The notes: generated from the sequence alone by a model not told the origin. A DNA stretch of 64,000 nt from Vicia villosa (GCF_029867415.1 NC_081186.1:21145915-21209914); one strand, 5' to 3'. Counted from the stretch's first letter, positions 11,991-23,317 are shown. Program-made: numbers and translations.

Positions 11991-12512
11991 AGTTATGAGA
12001 TGATCTGATATGTGGATTAGTGTGAAGATTATGTTTTATTTATTTTCTTATTTTACCTGTCAGATGTTCTGATTATGCATGTTCATATGGATACTCTGAA
12101 ACTGTTATTACTAACGTTTCATGTGTCTAAGTATGACTCCGAACTTCTGCTAAAGCAAAATAGTTGTCACTAGCTATTCTAGATGATGACCGCGTGTTCA
12201 TCAGAAGGGACAAGTATGCGTGCAGTTGATGAGACGCCGCCCTAGGTAACTGTGCAAATCTTTTCAAATCTCACGCTAACCTCCACTAACGTCTTTCAAC
12301 ATTTATGATAATTGATTCAGATTCTGTAACTGTCTCATTCATAACTCCATTGCATTCTTCATTTTAAATCCGTGTCTATATAAACACTTGCATTCTCATT
12401 TTATCTCTTTTCACTCCTTCATCATCTTCATTATTATATGCAATTCTGTCTCCTTTTCTGCTTTCACTTAAACCTTAAACGAAAGAATCTCAGAAAACTC
12501 AACTGTTCATCA
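11991..12512 (+). other. spacer between copia pol and env-like ORF
   Basis: No coding motif is seen in this 520-bp gap. It ends with a TATA box at 12377-12384 and a pyrimidine-rich leader (TTTTATCTCTTTTCACTCC) before the ATG. In SIRE1 of soybean the env-like ORF is read from pol by stop readthrough. Here the gap is long and has several stops, so direct readthrough is unlikely in this copy. Confidence 0.6.
12377..12384 (+). promoter_or_regulatory. possible TATA box for the env-like ORF
   Basis: TATATAAA stands in CGTGTCTATATAAACACTTG, about 130 bp before the MASSS start codon at 12513. It has the sequence and distance of a plant core promoter with a short leader. No transcript evidence can be had from sequence alone. 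Confidence 0.45.
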
Positions 12513-14027
12513 ATGGCGTCTTCGTCTGTTCAACACGATGCTTCGTCTTCTCAACAGCAACAACAACAACAACAACAAACTGTCTTCTCTCCATCGAAAA
12601 CCTGTCTAATTCCGATGGCTGAATTAGAAGTTCTCTATGAAACAATGGTTGACTTTGATAATCTTCAAGAACACAACTTTAACTTGAAGAATAATATGTT
12701 GGATCAAGGCTGGGAACCACTCTTCAACCGTCTGATTGGACCAGTTTACCCAGAAATTGTTAAGGAGTTTTGGGTTCATGCTAAGTTAATGCCAAAAGCA
12801 ATTCTTTCTTTCATTTGTGGCCAAGAGATCTCCATTACTAAAAACCTGATCAGAAGATTGCTGGGTCTGGAAGGTTGTTTTGGTGCTGCTGGAGCAATCG
12901 TAGGCAGAACAGATTGGGATGCTATCTATGCTGAAATCTTCACTTCTGGAGAAGGTTCTACTTGTATCAAGGATTTGAAGGATCCCTGCAGAATCTGGGC
13001 CAAGATTCTTCTAGGTTGCATCTATCACAGAAAGGCTACTGCCTCTCCAAACTACATTAATCAAGATCAACAATACATTCTGTATTGTATTGGGAAAGGC
13101 GAGAAAGTAGACCTTCCTTACATTTTGTTCATCCACATGTGGAATCATGTGAGGGACTCTGGAGAGCAAGCCAGACTAAAGACTCCAAAGATCAGAAGGA
13201 ACATCATTCCTCTAGGAAGACTGATCTATGACATTCTGATTGAGACTAATTTGGTGCAAGATATGTTGGACACTGGAATTGTTAAAGATCTGCATGTAAC
13301 GTGTGGGAGCACTATGAATGCTCACACTTTGAAGAAAATGAAATTGATAGAGAACATTGTCGCTCCTCCCAGAGTGGTAAATTAGATCTTGTCTAGAAGG
13401 ATTCCTGCTCTGGCTGATTTTGAGCTCTTCTTCAAGAATGAGCATCCTAGCACAATCCTCTTTTATCTGGAAAAGTGTTTAAAGGAAGGCTTTAAGTTTG
13501 ATCCAGCATGGCTGAGCGACAGAGTGCTTCCAACTATAGCTGATCCTGATCCAGCTCAGAAGAAAAATAAGAAAGAACAGAAAAAGGAGAAGAAGTAGAA
13601 GAAAGACAAGAAGGAAAAGAAAGAAGAGAAGAAAGATAAGAAAGAAAAGAAAGAAGAGAAGAAAGATAAGAAAGAAAAGAAAAAAGAGAAGAAAGATAAG
13701 AAAGAAAAGAAAGAAGAGAAGAAGGAAAAAGAAGAAAAGAAGGAGAAGAAGAGAAAGTCTGTTGGAGATGGACCATCAAAGCCTCAGAAGAAGAAGAAGA
13801 AATCTTCAGGTATTTCTATAACTGAGTCTGTTCCTATTCCTGTTTTTAATTCTGAACATATATCAACAGAACCTCAACCAGAAAAACAACCTGGTTCTGA
13901 TCAATCAAATAACTCCCTCAAGGTACCCAGATCATCTGAATCTCTTAGGAAACTAATAGAAGACATAGAAAACCATGATGACTCGGAACCTGAAAAATCA
14001 CCAGAAAATCATCCTCAAACCACCAAC
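12513..14027 (+). pseudogene. copia env-like ORF, N-terminal and middle part
   Basis: The frame from ATG 12513 (MASSSVQHDASSSQ) carries a poly-Gln run, then a conserved region of about 270 residues with LIGPVYPEIVKEFWVHAKL and NHVRDSGEQ. This is the kind of extra protein found after pol in SIRE/Maximus elements (often annotated as putative plant transposon protein); its function is not established. An upstream in-frame ATG at 12438 is possible, but MASSS is the more usual start. A TAG at 13383-13385 interrupts it, the frame continues, and another TAG at 13596 is followed by a Lys/Glu-rich tract. It runs on to near 14027, where the Athila insertion begins; the rest is at 36162-36419. I see no convincing signal peptide. 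Confidence 0.75.
13555..13800 (+). repeat. purine-rich tandem repeat coding for Lys/Glu
   Basis: Almost only A and G occur on the plus strand for over 200 bp. Units of about 45 bp made of GAAGAAAGATAAGAAAGAAA and close variants repeat four or more times. In the env-like frame it reads as KEKKEEKKDK-type repeats. It was probably expanded by slippage, and it could form unusual DNA structures. Confidence 0.85.
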
Positions 14028-14054
14028 CAATCCCCATCAACGGCGCCAAAAACT
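14028..14054 (-). other. PBS-like sequence outside the left Athila LTR
   Basis: These 27 bp match 25 of 27 positions of 34724-34750, the true PBS region next to the right (5') LTR of the same element. On the minus strand it reads TGGCGCCGTTGATGGGGA, against TGGCGCCGTTGCCGGGGA inside. A PBS should not lie outside the 3' LTR. The direct host flank ends to its left. Confidence 0.75.
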
Positions 14055-15422
14055 TGATCGGAAAATTATAGCAAGCGTACTATTTTCTCGATGTAGTAGT
14101 AATTGGGGGTATCCCCAGTGTCGATCTCCTGAGGACTGCGCAGAAAGTTAAGTGTCTTAACACATTCAATTGAACAAAAACTCCTTGGTTTGTTTCAATG
14201 TTGTATGCAAAATTATAAAATAAGAATTAAAAGATTAATAACTAAATAAACTTGTATGAGATAAATTGTAAAGTAATGCTAGGGGATGGTGTATGAAATT
14301 CCTTATAATAACAATACTCTTAAAATTAACCAGATCACTACTAATTCATATCATCACCAATTTTGAGTGTGACTTTCCAAATTTCCTTTAGGGAAAATCA
14401 TATAATATTTCCTTTATACCCAAATTCCTTCGTTGTATAATAAGAATACTAATCTCTTTGTTTCAGCAGAAGAGTTACGTTTACAAATCTATATCTCAAT
14501 TCCTTGATGATACTGATTTATATTTTTATATAAAAGCATTAACCTTGGTTTTTCCGACCTAACGTTAACCATAAATCAAAACCTTATTTTCCAATAATGG
14601 TTTGCATTAAGAATACTATATAAAAATATGATAGTGAAAAAGTTATGAAATTACTAATAATACGAGCAAATTGTCATTACAATAGGAAATCAGGGACACC
14701 CCCTAGCATTGGGGGGTTTAGCCTCTCATGTTCATAAAATTAAAAACAAACATAGTGAAAGAGAAACTCATTACAATAGAATTAGGATGACTTTGATCTT
14801 CAATAGCTTCCGCGGTTGAGAGATCTCCGTTTTCCCAACAATCGCATGTCTCTGCTCTTCCCCCAAATTGTACGTGAAAATTAAAATTCAATTCCAAAAA
14901 GATACCCTCTTCTCATGAAAAATAGGTTTAAGTAGTGATACTATGTTTCCATCTGGTGCAGAATGACAAAATTGCCCTTAATGAGTCCAAACTGAACAAT
15001 CAGCAAAAATTGAAAAAATCTTCACGTTCACGCTGACACGGCCGTGTCAAACGACACGGGCTGCCCGTGTCAGCTTCTGCCCACGCCATTCTTCTTCTGA
15101 TTCCGTGACACTGGCCTTGTCAAACGACACTGGCAGCCTGTGTCAAACGACACTGGCCGTGTCAAACGACACTGGCAGCCTGTATTTTCTTCTGCTCTTG
15201 TTCTAATTCTTCTAGAAACTTTCCTTTTTCCTGAAATCAATAAACACTACCAAAACAACGTCTCAAAAGCATCTAATTAGAAATATAATTAAAACAAGAA
15301 CCGATTTGCAAAACATGAAGTAAATTAACTAAAACGATAGAAAACTAAACCATGGTGTTACCGGAATGAGCGATTTCTTACCAAATAATCGATGGAAAGT
15401 ATGTAAAATTGGTGACCGATCA
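14055..15422 (-). repeat. Athila 3' LTR (left copy)
   Basis: It starts TGATCGGAAAATTATAGC and ends GGTGACCGATCA, the same ends as the right copy. It is about 1.37 kb, slightly shorter than the right copy because it has fewer GTGTCAAACGACACTGG units. No gene lies in it. Confidence 0.92.
15033..15182. repeat. palindrome-rich minisatellite in the Athila LTR
   Basis: The core GTGTCAAACGACAC, an imperfect inverted repeat, recurs with spacers GGGCTGCC, TGGCAGCCT and TGGCC. The first unit includes the palindrome ACACGGCCGTGT. The right LTR holds an expanded version, and a related array lies inside the element at 28786-28924. Confidence 0.85.
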
Positions 15423-15440
15423 CAACCCCAAACTTATCTC
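15423..15440 (-). other. Athila polypurine tract
   Basis: Read on the minus strand, AAGTTTGGGGTTG lies directly before the 3' LTR start TGATCGG. A short G-rich tract in this place is the usual primer for plus-strand DNA synthesis in Athila-type elements. Confidence 0.65.
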
Positions 15441-16203
15441 ATTGCTTGTCCTCACGCAATGCATGAACAGACAAAACTAAGGTCACCCCTGAATTCAACT
15501 TACCACAATACAACCATGCTTTTCGCAACTCAACTTCCACCATTCCGGTCAATCTTGTCAGTTACACAACCCGAATCGCCCGCTTCACTTCCACATTAAA
15601 GTACTCCTTCACCTGTAAGCTCTTTCACACATCTCACTAATTCTCTCTGGGTTAAGAATAACAATTCACTCACAAGTCATAATATGCAATACCAACTTTT
15701 AAATTTGAATAAATTCTACTTTCATACACAAACATTTTGCACACACTTTTTGAGGTCTTTTGGGTTGTAACGGGGCTTAGGACAGGTGGGATAAACAAAG
15801 AAACGGATACACAAAGGTTTTGAGGGCTTGGCAATCATGTTGTCTTTCTTGTCATTGTGCTTATTTTAATACGATGGGGTTTAACATTGAGTCTTTACTT
15901 TCACTCAATTATTCGGGTATTTCAAATATAACCAAGTCGTTTAGCCAGGACAAGTGTGTTTTTATGAGATCTATATTTTTTTTTCTTCTTCTCTTTTTTT
16001 TTTCGGAGCATTCAAGAGTCTCCAATTTTTTTTTCTCTTTTTTTTTCACTTGCCCTTTTCGTATCAGGTTCACCACCCCAAACTTAGAACTTCGAACAAT
16101 TTCTACATCTACAACATTTATGCCGAGCACGGGTAAAAGGGAAATTTTTTTTTCTTTTTGGCCAAGGGGTAGTATATGCGGTTTAAAAACAAACAAGGGA
16201 TAC
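15441..16203 (-). other. Athila 3' noncoding region, distal part
   Basis: This is noncoding DNA between the env-like gene and the 3' LTR, interrupted by Tekay-1. It contains T-rich tracts near 15975-16060 and 16145-16160 and frames of low complexity only. The last 5 bp, GATAC, are the left target duplication of Tekay-1. The 38 bp at 16166-16203 recur at 23280-23317 inside Tekay-1. Confidence 0.7.
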
Positions 16204-18736
16204 TGTAACAACCCGTTTTTTTAGTATTTATTTTATTATAATATTTTATACTTTTGGTGTGTTAAATTAATTATTTAATCGCTAAGAGATTTAATTATTA
16301 ATTTAATTAATTAAACTTGAGTTCATTTGTGTTTAATAGAATTAAAGTAAGTTATTAGAGAGTTAGATTAATTGGGCCTATTTATTGGAGTGATAAGCAA
16401 TTAGAGGGTGTTATTAATTTTAAAGCCCAATATGATAAATAAAGATAGTAAGAGAGGAAATGAGGAGTAGAAACATCATTTATCATTTTTCTGGTTTTCA
16501 AGAATAGAAGTGGAGGAGAGGAACAAGAAGAGGAAGCTAGGGTTTTGGAGGAGAAATCAAGAGGTAAGGGGGAGAATCCCTAATCATTGTGGGTTAGTAT
16601 AATGGGGTAATTGGTAGGTTAACATATTTATATTTATCCACAGTTAAACCTAATAAAATATGTGGTTGATTTCTGTTTAGTATACTAGATCTGTTGATGA
16701 ATTGAAATCTGGAAAACCAAAGCTTAATGCCGAAAATGAATGTTGTTGTTTAGTATAATGCCGTTCCATTTCTTTTCATATCGTTGCAGTACCTATGCTA
16801 GAGTCACATGACCACTTAAAACACTACTTTTGCGTACTGAAAAAAAAAACTCGATCACTGTTCATTGCTTGTGGCAAATTGAAGAAAAACGCAAGACCCA
16901 CTTGCTTGTGAATGAACATGCGCAATGATATACCATTGGCCAATTGACACACGTGAAAATACATAACATTATTAAATGGGAATGCTACTGTTGATACCTT
17001 AATTGAATAAAAGAAGAAAACGAACGACACTTGTTATGTAATGCGCCCCTTACTGTAGTGGGCCTTAAGTTATATAACATTAACATGTTCATATATGACA
17101 TTGTGGATTTACTTACTGTAGCATATTTTACATAAAGAATGAATTAAGACCTTTTTTTTTTCATGCCCTGTTTCGGTTTTGGCTTTTAATGAAATGTGAG
17201 CACCCTGCCATTAAATGCAAATACATTTTAACAATAGGAGTGTGGCTGAACCAAGTTTGTTTAATTAAAGTGATGAATATATAGATTAATTAATACATGG
17301 ATATATTCTTTGATTATTTTAGGTTGAAACTTCTATGAGTAGTTAAATAGTACCCTCCAAATGACTCTTAGGTTATTATGAAAAGAGTAAATCATATATA
17401 ATTGATAACTTAGGGGTTAGCATGTGATAGTATTAATTACTAGTATTAATTAAAATGGTGGATTTGAAATTGTGTGTCGACTATTATATGTGAATAATGC
17501 TTAAGTGATGAGAATATGGTGTACAATATTGTGGATAATTCATAGAGTGGATTATTGTGATATGCGAAATATTAAGATGGTAGAGATGATCTTAATTGCA
17601 TATGCTTGTTAACGTTGTACATACATTCATATCATGGTGTGCCTTGAAACAAAGGTGGTTTGCTTTGAAACAAAGGCGAGGCTTAGATTCTAAAGTGAAT
17701 CGGAAGCGGTAAACTATATGTTTACGTTTGGTGGCCTTTGGTCTTGTCCGGATCGGAAGCGTGGCTTGGATTCTAGATATTGAATCGGAAAGCGGTGAAA
17801 CCTTGGGTTCACAATTCGGTACCACATGCATAGCGTCACATATCTTGCATTGAGTCACGTTAAAATTATGCGATAATTGAGTATGTGAAATTGATGTAGT
17901 TGTGATATGTGTATGAGTTTGATAATTGAAAAGCGAGTGAAGTTGAATACGTATTTGATTAAATGTATGAATATGTGATAATTATGATTGTGTACTTGAT
18001 TGAGAATATAATAGTAGAATTAAAAGACTATACTATTTAAGCTTATTGTATACTCGATAACATGTGAAAATAGGTGGATTACTATTATATATATGGTTAT
18101 ACATAGTATGATTAATTACTTGAAGTGCTGATTTAACCATTGTATCCCGTTATACTTTCTTCATAATGGTTCGTATTCTCACCCTTCTGTTTTAATGTTG
18201 CTCTCGTTTGGCGACATGCAGGTTCTGGAGTTTAGTAGCTCGTGCGGGACTTAGCCGGAGGTTCTTCCTTGGTTATTGGAGACTAGGTAGTGAGTCGATG
18301 CTCTGGTCATGTAACACTGGGTAGACTAGGTGTATTGAACTCATGTTATATTTGCGTATGTATTATGCTATGACTTGTGAACTTATTTATCGGTTACATG
18401 TTATTTTGAAAGGCTTATAAGCCAAACCCTTTGATTATACTTTATGTTAAATTGAGACTATTAGTCGATGTATGATCATGGTATGGGACATGAATCATTA
18501 TGAATCACATGAGTATCATATTTTCCGCTATGAATGCATATCCAGGTTAAATTGTAATCTTATATTGAGTGTTATTAAAATGACCAGGTGTGTTGTGTTG
18601 TGTAGATAAATGCTGTCAGTTTTTTTAAGGTTTTTAGTTCTTCTAAAAGCATCGATGTGGCGCCCTTCTGATTTATATGCATGCTATTCTCTGATTATAT
18701 GTTAAATATTATTGGGGTATGAAAAGGGGTGTTACA
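16204..18736 (+). repeat. Tekay-1 5' LTR
   Basis: It is 2,533 bp long, begins TGTAACAACCCG and ends AAGGGGTGTTACA. Relative to the Tekay-2 LTR it lacks about 320 bp near its start. A conserved GAG|GTAAGG (16564) and ATGCAG|GTTCTGG (18221) could be splice sites of a leader intron. It holds the empty site of the MITE found in the other LTR: one TTTATTTTA after GTA. An antisense frame at 17592-17858 is also open in the 3' LTR, probably without function. Confidence 0.93.
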
Positions 18737-18740
18737 TTAG

Positions 18741-18758
18741 TGGTATCAGAGCCTGGTC
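18741..18758 (+). other. Tekay-1 primer binding site, tRNA-iMet
   Basis: TGGTATCAGAGCC lies 4 bp after the LTR end and is complementary to the 3' end of plant initiator tRNA-Met, the usual primer of this lineage. Confidence 0.92.
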
Positions 18759-18794
18759 GACCAGTTGGTCAATAGTCGTTAATGTTTCCTTATC

Positions 18795-21700
18795 TTGTTG
18801 TATTTGATTTGTGTATCTGACACGATCGATACTGTTTGTCTGGTTGTTTGGTTGACTAGGACGATGGTTGCAGGCAGGAATGATGATGCTATTGCTGAAG
18901 CATTGGCGATGTTGGCTGGTGCTATTGGTCAGATTCCTCCAGCGAATGCGGGTAACCGGAACGGGGATGATGATGAGTACCGTGCTTTAGGGAGATTCCA
19001 GAGGAACAATCCTCCTGTCTTTGAAGGTGAACATGAACCAGATAAAGCTCAAGCTTGGCTGAAGGCGATTGAGAAGATCTTCAGAGTTATGAACTGTAAT
19101 GATGCTCAGAAAGTGCAGTTTGGTACTCATATGCTAGAAAAGGAGGCTGAAGATTGGTGGAACAATACTCTTCAGAGGTTTGAAGAAGATGGAATTGAGG
19201 TTACTTGGGATCTTTTCCGTGATGTCTTCTTAGAGAACTATTTTCCTGAAGATTGTCGTGGGAAGAAAGAGGTGGAGTTCCTTGAGTTGAAGCAAGGAAA
19301 TGGTACTGTTGCTGTTTATGCTGCTAAGTTTCAGGAGCTTATCAAGTATTGTCCTCACTATAATACTGCTAATGCTGAGAGATCTAAATGTTTGAAGTTT
19401 GTGAATGGTTTGAGGCATGATATCAAGAAGGCTATTGGTTACCAACAGATTACCCGTTTTACTGAGTTAGTTAACAAGAGTCGGATTTATGATGAGGATA
19501 GTAGAGAGAGTGCTTCTCTCTACAAGAGTTTGAAAGGAAAGAATCAGGATCGGGAGAAACCGTATGATGACAAGAGGAAACAAGCTGGTTTTGGCAAGAA
19601 GCCAAGTTGGGGAAGATCTTCTACTCCACTTAAGTGCTTCAAATATGGTGTTGAGGGTCATAAAGCTACTGAGTGCAAGAAGGAGGTTACTACTTGTTTC
19701 AAGTGTGGCAAGTATGGTCACATAGCTACTAATTGTAGAGGTGGTTCGAATGTGACTTGTTTCAACTGTGGAGAGAAAGGCCACGTTAGTACAAAATGTG
19801 ACAAGCCAAAGAAGGAGCAAGCAAAAGGAAAAGTGTTCGCATTGTCTGGTGCGGGAGCCACCACTGATGAGAGGCTAATTCAAGGTACGTGCTTCATAAA
19901 TGGTACACCTTTGATTGCTATTATTGATACCGGTGTGACACATTCTTTCATTTTCTTGGATTGTGCTAGGAGATTGAATCTTGTATTATCTGATATGCGT
20001 AGAAGTATGGTTATTGATACACCTGCTATGGGTTCTGTTTCTACTTCTTATGTATGTCTGAATTGTCCATTGAGTATCTTTGGTAGGGATTTCGGGATCG
20101 ATTTAGTTTGTCTTCCTTTAGAACAACTTGATGTGATTTTGGGCATGAATTGGTTGGAATTTAACCGTGTGTATATCAACTGTTTTGATAAGACGGTCAT
20201 CTTTCCTGAGAATTGTACTAAAGAAGATTTATTCTTGTCCGCTAAGCAAGTCGGCGAATCAATTCAAGGTGGAGCTGAATTGTTTATGTTGTTAGCAACC
20301 TTAGATGTGCACGAGAAGAGAACCATTGAGGAATTGCATATAGTTTGTGAATTTGCGGAGGTATTTCCTGATGATATAATTGATTTACCACCAGAACGAG
20401 AAGTTGAGTTTTCGATTGATTTAGTTCCTGGAACTAGTCCTGTATCGATGGCTCCATATAGGATGTCCGCTTCAGAGTTGAAAGAGTTGAAGAGTCAACT
20501 AGAAGAATTGCTTGAGAAGAGATTTATTCGTCCTAGTGTATCGCCGTGGGGTGCACCTTTTCTATTGGTCAAGAAGAAAGAAGGTTCGATGAGATTATGT
20601 GTTGATTATAGACAATTGAACAAAGTGACGATTAAGAACCGATATCCACTTCCGAGAATTGATGACTTGATGGATCAGTTGTTTGGAGCATGTGTGTTTA
20701 GTAAGATTGATTTGAGGTCTAGTTATCATCAGATTCGCGTTAGAGCTGAGGATATTCAGAAAACTGCTTTTCGGACGAGGTATGGTCATTACGAATATTC
20801 TGTGATGCCGTTTGGTGTGACTAATGCACCTGGCGTGTTCATGAAATATATGAATAGGATCTTTCATGACTACCTAGATAAGTTTGTTGTAGTATTCATT
20901 GATGACATCTTGATTTACTCTAAGAGTGATGAAGGGCATGCTGAGCACTTGAGGGTTGTTTTGTCCGTGTTGAAAGAGAAGAAGTTGTTTGCTAAGCTAT
21001 CTAAATGTGAATTTTGGTTAAGTGAAGTAAGCTTTCTTGGGCATGTGATTTCAAGTGGAGGCATTTCTGTTGATCCTTCGAAGATAGAAGCTGTATCTCA
21101 ATGGGAAGCTCCTAAGTCTGTTGCTGAGATTAGAAGTTTTCTTGGTTTGGCTGGTTATTACAGGAAGTTCATTGAGGGATTTTCTAAGTTGTCGTTACCG
21201 TTGACGCAGTTGACTAGAAAAGGGCAAGCCTTTATTTGTACTTCGCAATGTGAAGAGAATTTCCAAGAACTCAAGAGAAGATTGACTTCTGCTCCCATTT
21301 TGATTTTAACGGATCTGTTAGAACCTTTCGTGGTATACTGTGATGCTTCTTTGTTGGGATTGGGAGGTGTTCTAATGCAAAAAGGACAAGTTGTAGCTTA
21401 TGCTTCAAGGCAACTCAAAGTTCATGAGATGAATTATCCTACACATGATCTAGGGTTAGCAGCTGTGGTGTTTGTGTTAAAACTCTGGAGACATTATTTG
21501 TTTGGATCAAGGTTTGATGTGTTTAGTGATCACAAGAGCTTGAAGTACTTGTTCGATCAGAAAGAGTTGAATATGAGACAAAGAAGATGGTTGGAGTTCT
21601 TGAAAGACTATGATTTTGGTTTAAACTATCATCCTGGAAAAGCGAATGTTGTAGCCGATGCATTGAGTAGGAAGTCATTGCACATGTCTATGTTGATGGT

Positions 21701-22997
21701 TCGAGAGTTTGAATTGTTGGAACAATTTAGAGACTTGAGTTTGTTATGTGAAGAGACTTCTAGTGGTGTGAAGCTTGGTATGTTGAAGCTTACTAGTGGT
21801 ATTTTGGATGATATTCGAGAAGGACAGAAATCTGATTTGGGTTTGGTTGATCGATTCACATTGATTAATCAAGGAAGAGGTGGTGACTTTCGGATTGATG
21901 AGAATGGTATTATGAGGTGTCGTGATCGGGTTTGTGTTCCAGATGTTGCGGACTTGAGAAAGAGGATTCTTGAGGAGGGGCATAGAAGTGGTTTGAGTAT
22001 TCATCCTGGCGCTACTAAAATGTATCAAGATTTGAGGAAAATGTTTTGGTGGCAAGGTATGAAGAAGGACATAGCGGAATTTGTGTATTCTTGTTTGACT
22101 TGTCAAAAGTCAAAGATTGAACATCAAAAACCGTCTAGTTTGATGCAACTGTTATCTATTCCCGAGTGGAAGTGGGATAGTATCTCGATGGATTTTGTTT
22201 CAGGTTCGCCGAGGACATCGAGTAATTGTGAGGCAATTTGGGTCGTTGTGGATAGATTGACTAAATGTGCTCATTTTATTCCGATGAGGATGGATTATTC
22301 AATGGAGAGACTTACTAAGTTATACATCGAGAGAATTGTGTGCTTGCATGGTATTCCATCGAGTATTGTTTCGGATAGAGATCCGAGGTTCACTTCGAGA
22401 TTTTGGGAAAGTTTGCAAAGCGCATTGGGTACGAAGTTGCGTTTGAGTTCAGCGTATCATCTGCAAACTGATGGTCAAACGGAGAGGACTATTCAGTCAC
22501 TTGAGGATCTCTTAAGGTCTTGTGTTTTGGAACAAGGAGGAAATTGGGATATTTTCTTGCCTTTGATCGAGTTTACTTATAACAACAGTTTCCATTCAAG
22601 TATTGGAATGGCACCTTTTAAGGCTCTCTATGGTAGGAAGTGTAGAACTCCTTTGTGTTGGTATGAGTCGGGAGAGAGTGATGTGGTTGGACCCGAATTG
22701 ATTCAAGAGACTACGGATAAGATTAAGATGATTCAAGAGAAGATGAAGGCTTCTCAAAGTCGCCAAAAGAGTTACCATGATAAGAGGAGGAAGACTCTTG
22801 AATTTGAGAAGGATGGTCATGTGTTTCTTCGTGTTACGCCAATAACGGGAGTTGGTAGGGCGTTGAAGTCACGTAAGTTAACACCGTGTTTTATTGGCCC
22901 TTACCAAATTTCGGAAAGAGTGGGTGAAGTAGCTTATCGGATTGCGTTGCCACCGCTCTTTCTAATCTCCAAGATGTGTTCCATGTGTCTTAATTGA
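18795..22997 (+). CDS. gag-pol: Tekay-1 gag-pol polyprotein, C-terminally frameshifted
   Basis: One frame of 1,400 codons encodes capsid, zinc knuckles, protease, RT, RNase H and integrase. The likely start is the second ATG at 18864 (MVAGRNDD), since the 23 residues before it look like leader. Three zinc knuckles lie near residues 280-340; in the first ([14 protein letters not shown]) the second Cys is Tyr. The protease motif is [11 protein letters not shown] near 378. RT has [10 protein letters not shown] and the catalytic FIDDIL near 702; RNase H has [11 protein letters not shown] near 850. Integrase keeps the HHCC finger (ending CLTCQKSK) and Asp, Asp, Glu near 1133, 1192 and 1232. A small indel near 22950 shifts the frame, so the protein ends SKMCSMCLN instead of running into the chromodomain-like tail. 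Confidence 0.93.
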   Translation: MLYLICVSDTIDTVCLVVWLTRTMVAGRNDDAIAEALAMLAGAIGQIPPANAGNRNGDDDEYRALGRFQRNNPPVFEGEHEPDKAQAWLKAIEKIFRVMNCNDAQKVQFGTHMLEKEAEDWWNNTLQRFEEDGIEVTWDLFRDVFLENYFPEDCRGKKEVEFLELKQGNGTVAVYAAKFQELIKYCPHYNTANAERSKCLKFVNGLRHDIKKAIGYQQITRFTELVNKSRIYDEDSRESASLYKSLKGKNQDREKPYDDKRKQAGFGKKPSWGRSSTPLKCFKYGVEGHKATECKKEVTTCFKCGKYGHIATNCRGGSNVTCFNCGEKGHVSTKCDKPKKEQAKGKVFALSGAGATTDERLIQGTCFINGTPLIAIIDTGVTHSFIFLDCARRLNLVLSDMRRSMVIDTPAMGSVSTSYVCLNCPLSIFGRDFGIDLVCLPLEQLDVILGMNWLEFNRVYINCFDKTVIFPENCTKEDLFLSAKQVGESIQGGAELFMLLATLDVHEKRTIEELHIVCEFAEVFPDDIIDLPPEREVEFSIDLVPGTSPVSMAPYRMSASELKELKSQLEELLEKRFIRPSVSPWGAPFLLVKKKEGSMRLCVDYRQLNKVTIKNRYPLPRIDDLMDQLFGACVFSKIDLRSSYHQIRVRAEDIQKTAFRTRYGHYEYSVMPFGVTNAPGVFMKYMNRIFHDYLDKFVVVFIDDILIYSKSDEGHAEHLRVVLSVLKEKKLFAKLSKCEFWLSEVSFLGHVISSGGISVDPSKIEAVSQWEAPKSVAEIRSFLGLAGYYRKFIEGFSKLSLPLTQLTRKGQAFICTSQCEENFQELKRRLTSAPILILTDLLEPFVVYCDASLLGLGGVLMQKGQVVAYASRQLKVHEMNYPTHDLGLAAVVFVLKLWRHYLFGSRFDVFSDHKSLKYLFDQKELNMRQRRWLEFLKDYDFGLNYHPGKANVVADALSRKSLHMSMLMVREFELLEQFRDLSLLCEETSSGVKLGMLKLTSGILDDIREGQKSDLGLVDRFTLINQGRGGDFRIDENGIMRCRDRVCVPDVADLRKRILEEGHRSGLSIHPGATKMYQDLRKMFWWQGMKKDIAEFVYSCLTCQKSKIEHQKPSSLMQLLSIPEWKWDSISMDFVSGSPRTSSNCEAIWVVVDRLTKCAHFIPMRMDYSMERLTKLYIERIVCLHGIPSSIVSDRDPRFTSRFWESLQSALGTKLRLSSAYHLQTDGQTERTIQSLEDLLRSCVLEQGGNWDIFLPLIEFTYNNSFHSSIGMAPFKALYGRKCRTPLCWYESGESDVVGPELIQETTDKIKMIQEKMKASQSRQKSYHDKRRKTLEFEKDGHVFLRVTPITGVGRALKSRKLTPCFIGPYQISERVGEVAYRIALPPLFLISKMCSMCLN

Positions 22998-23227
22998 GGC
23001 GATATATTGCGGATCCATCGCATGTTGTTCAGTTGGATGATGTTCAAGTAAGAGATAATTTGACGGTTGATACAACACCTATGCGAATTGAAGATCGTGA
23101 AGTGAAGAAGCTTCGTGGTAAGGAGATCGCTTTGGTGAAAGTGATATGGGGCAGAGTCGCTGATGGCAACATCACTTGGGAACTCGAGGATAAGATGAAG
23201 GAATCATATCCGGAGTTGTTTGTTTGA
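22950..23227 (+). pseudogene. Tekay-1 integrase C-terminus with chromodomain-like tail, out of frame
   Basis: After the frameshift the other frame reads [18 protein letters not shown], then GKEIALVKVIWG and NITWELEDKMKESYPELF. This is the divergent chromodomain found at the end of integrase in Tekay/Del chromoviruses; in the family it is thought to direct insertion toward certain chromatin. Tekay-2 keeps the same segment (45547-45846), which shows how the frame should join. TGA at 23225-23227 is the natural end. Confidence 0.88.
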
Positions 23228-23317
23228 GGTAATTTTCGAGGCCGAAAATCTATTAAGTGGGGGAGAGTTGTAATGCCCGGGGGTAGTATATGCGGTTTAA
23301 AAACTAACAAGGGATAC
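23228..23317 (+). other. Tekay-1 polypurine tract followed by a remnant LTR start and copied host flank
   Basis: AAGTGGGGGAGAGT (23255-23268) is the PPT. It is followed at once by TGTAATGCCCGG (23269-23280), identical to the LTR start of Tekay-2. The sequence then changes into a 38-bp copy (23280-23317) of the host DNA that lies left of the 5' LTR (16166-16203), 37 of 38 identical and including the TSD GATAC. Only then does the present 3' LTR begin. Confidence 0.9.

Noticed and set aside
12438..13385. Possible host gene with promoter and 315 codons
   Set aside because: It lies directly after copia pol, runs in frame past a stop into a Lys/Glu repeat, and its C-terminal part lies before the copia PPT and LTR. 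It is the env-like ORF of the element.
13383..13385. TAG in the env-like frame as a programmed readthrough site
   Set aside because: Possible, but other stops in this copy are plainly decay and no flanking readthrough signal stands out, so I treat it as a mutation.
14050..14054. AAACT as target duplication of the Athila element
   Set aside because: The sequence after the right LTR is GCTGT, and AAACT also belongs to the PBS-like copy, so it is not a TSD.
15033..15182. CRISPR-like alternation of repeat and spacer
   Set aside because: The spacers are themselves repeated, the array lies in plant LTRs, and no cas gene is present. It is a minisatellite.
15820..16224. Ser/Phe-rich frames on both strands
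   Set aside because: Low-complexity T-rich noncoding DNA of the Athila 3' region.
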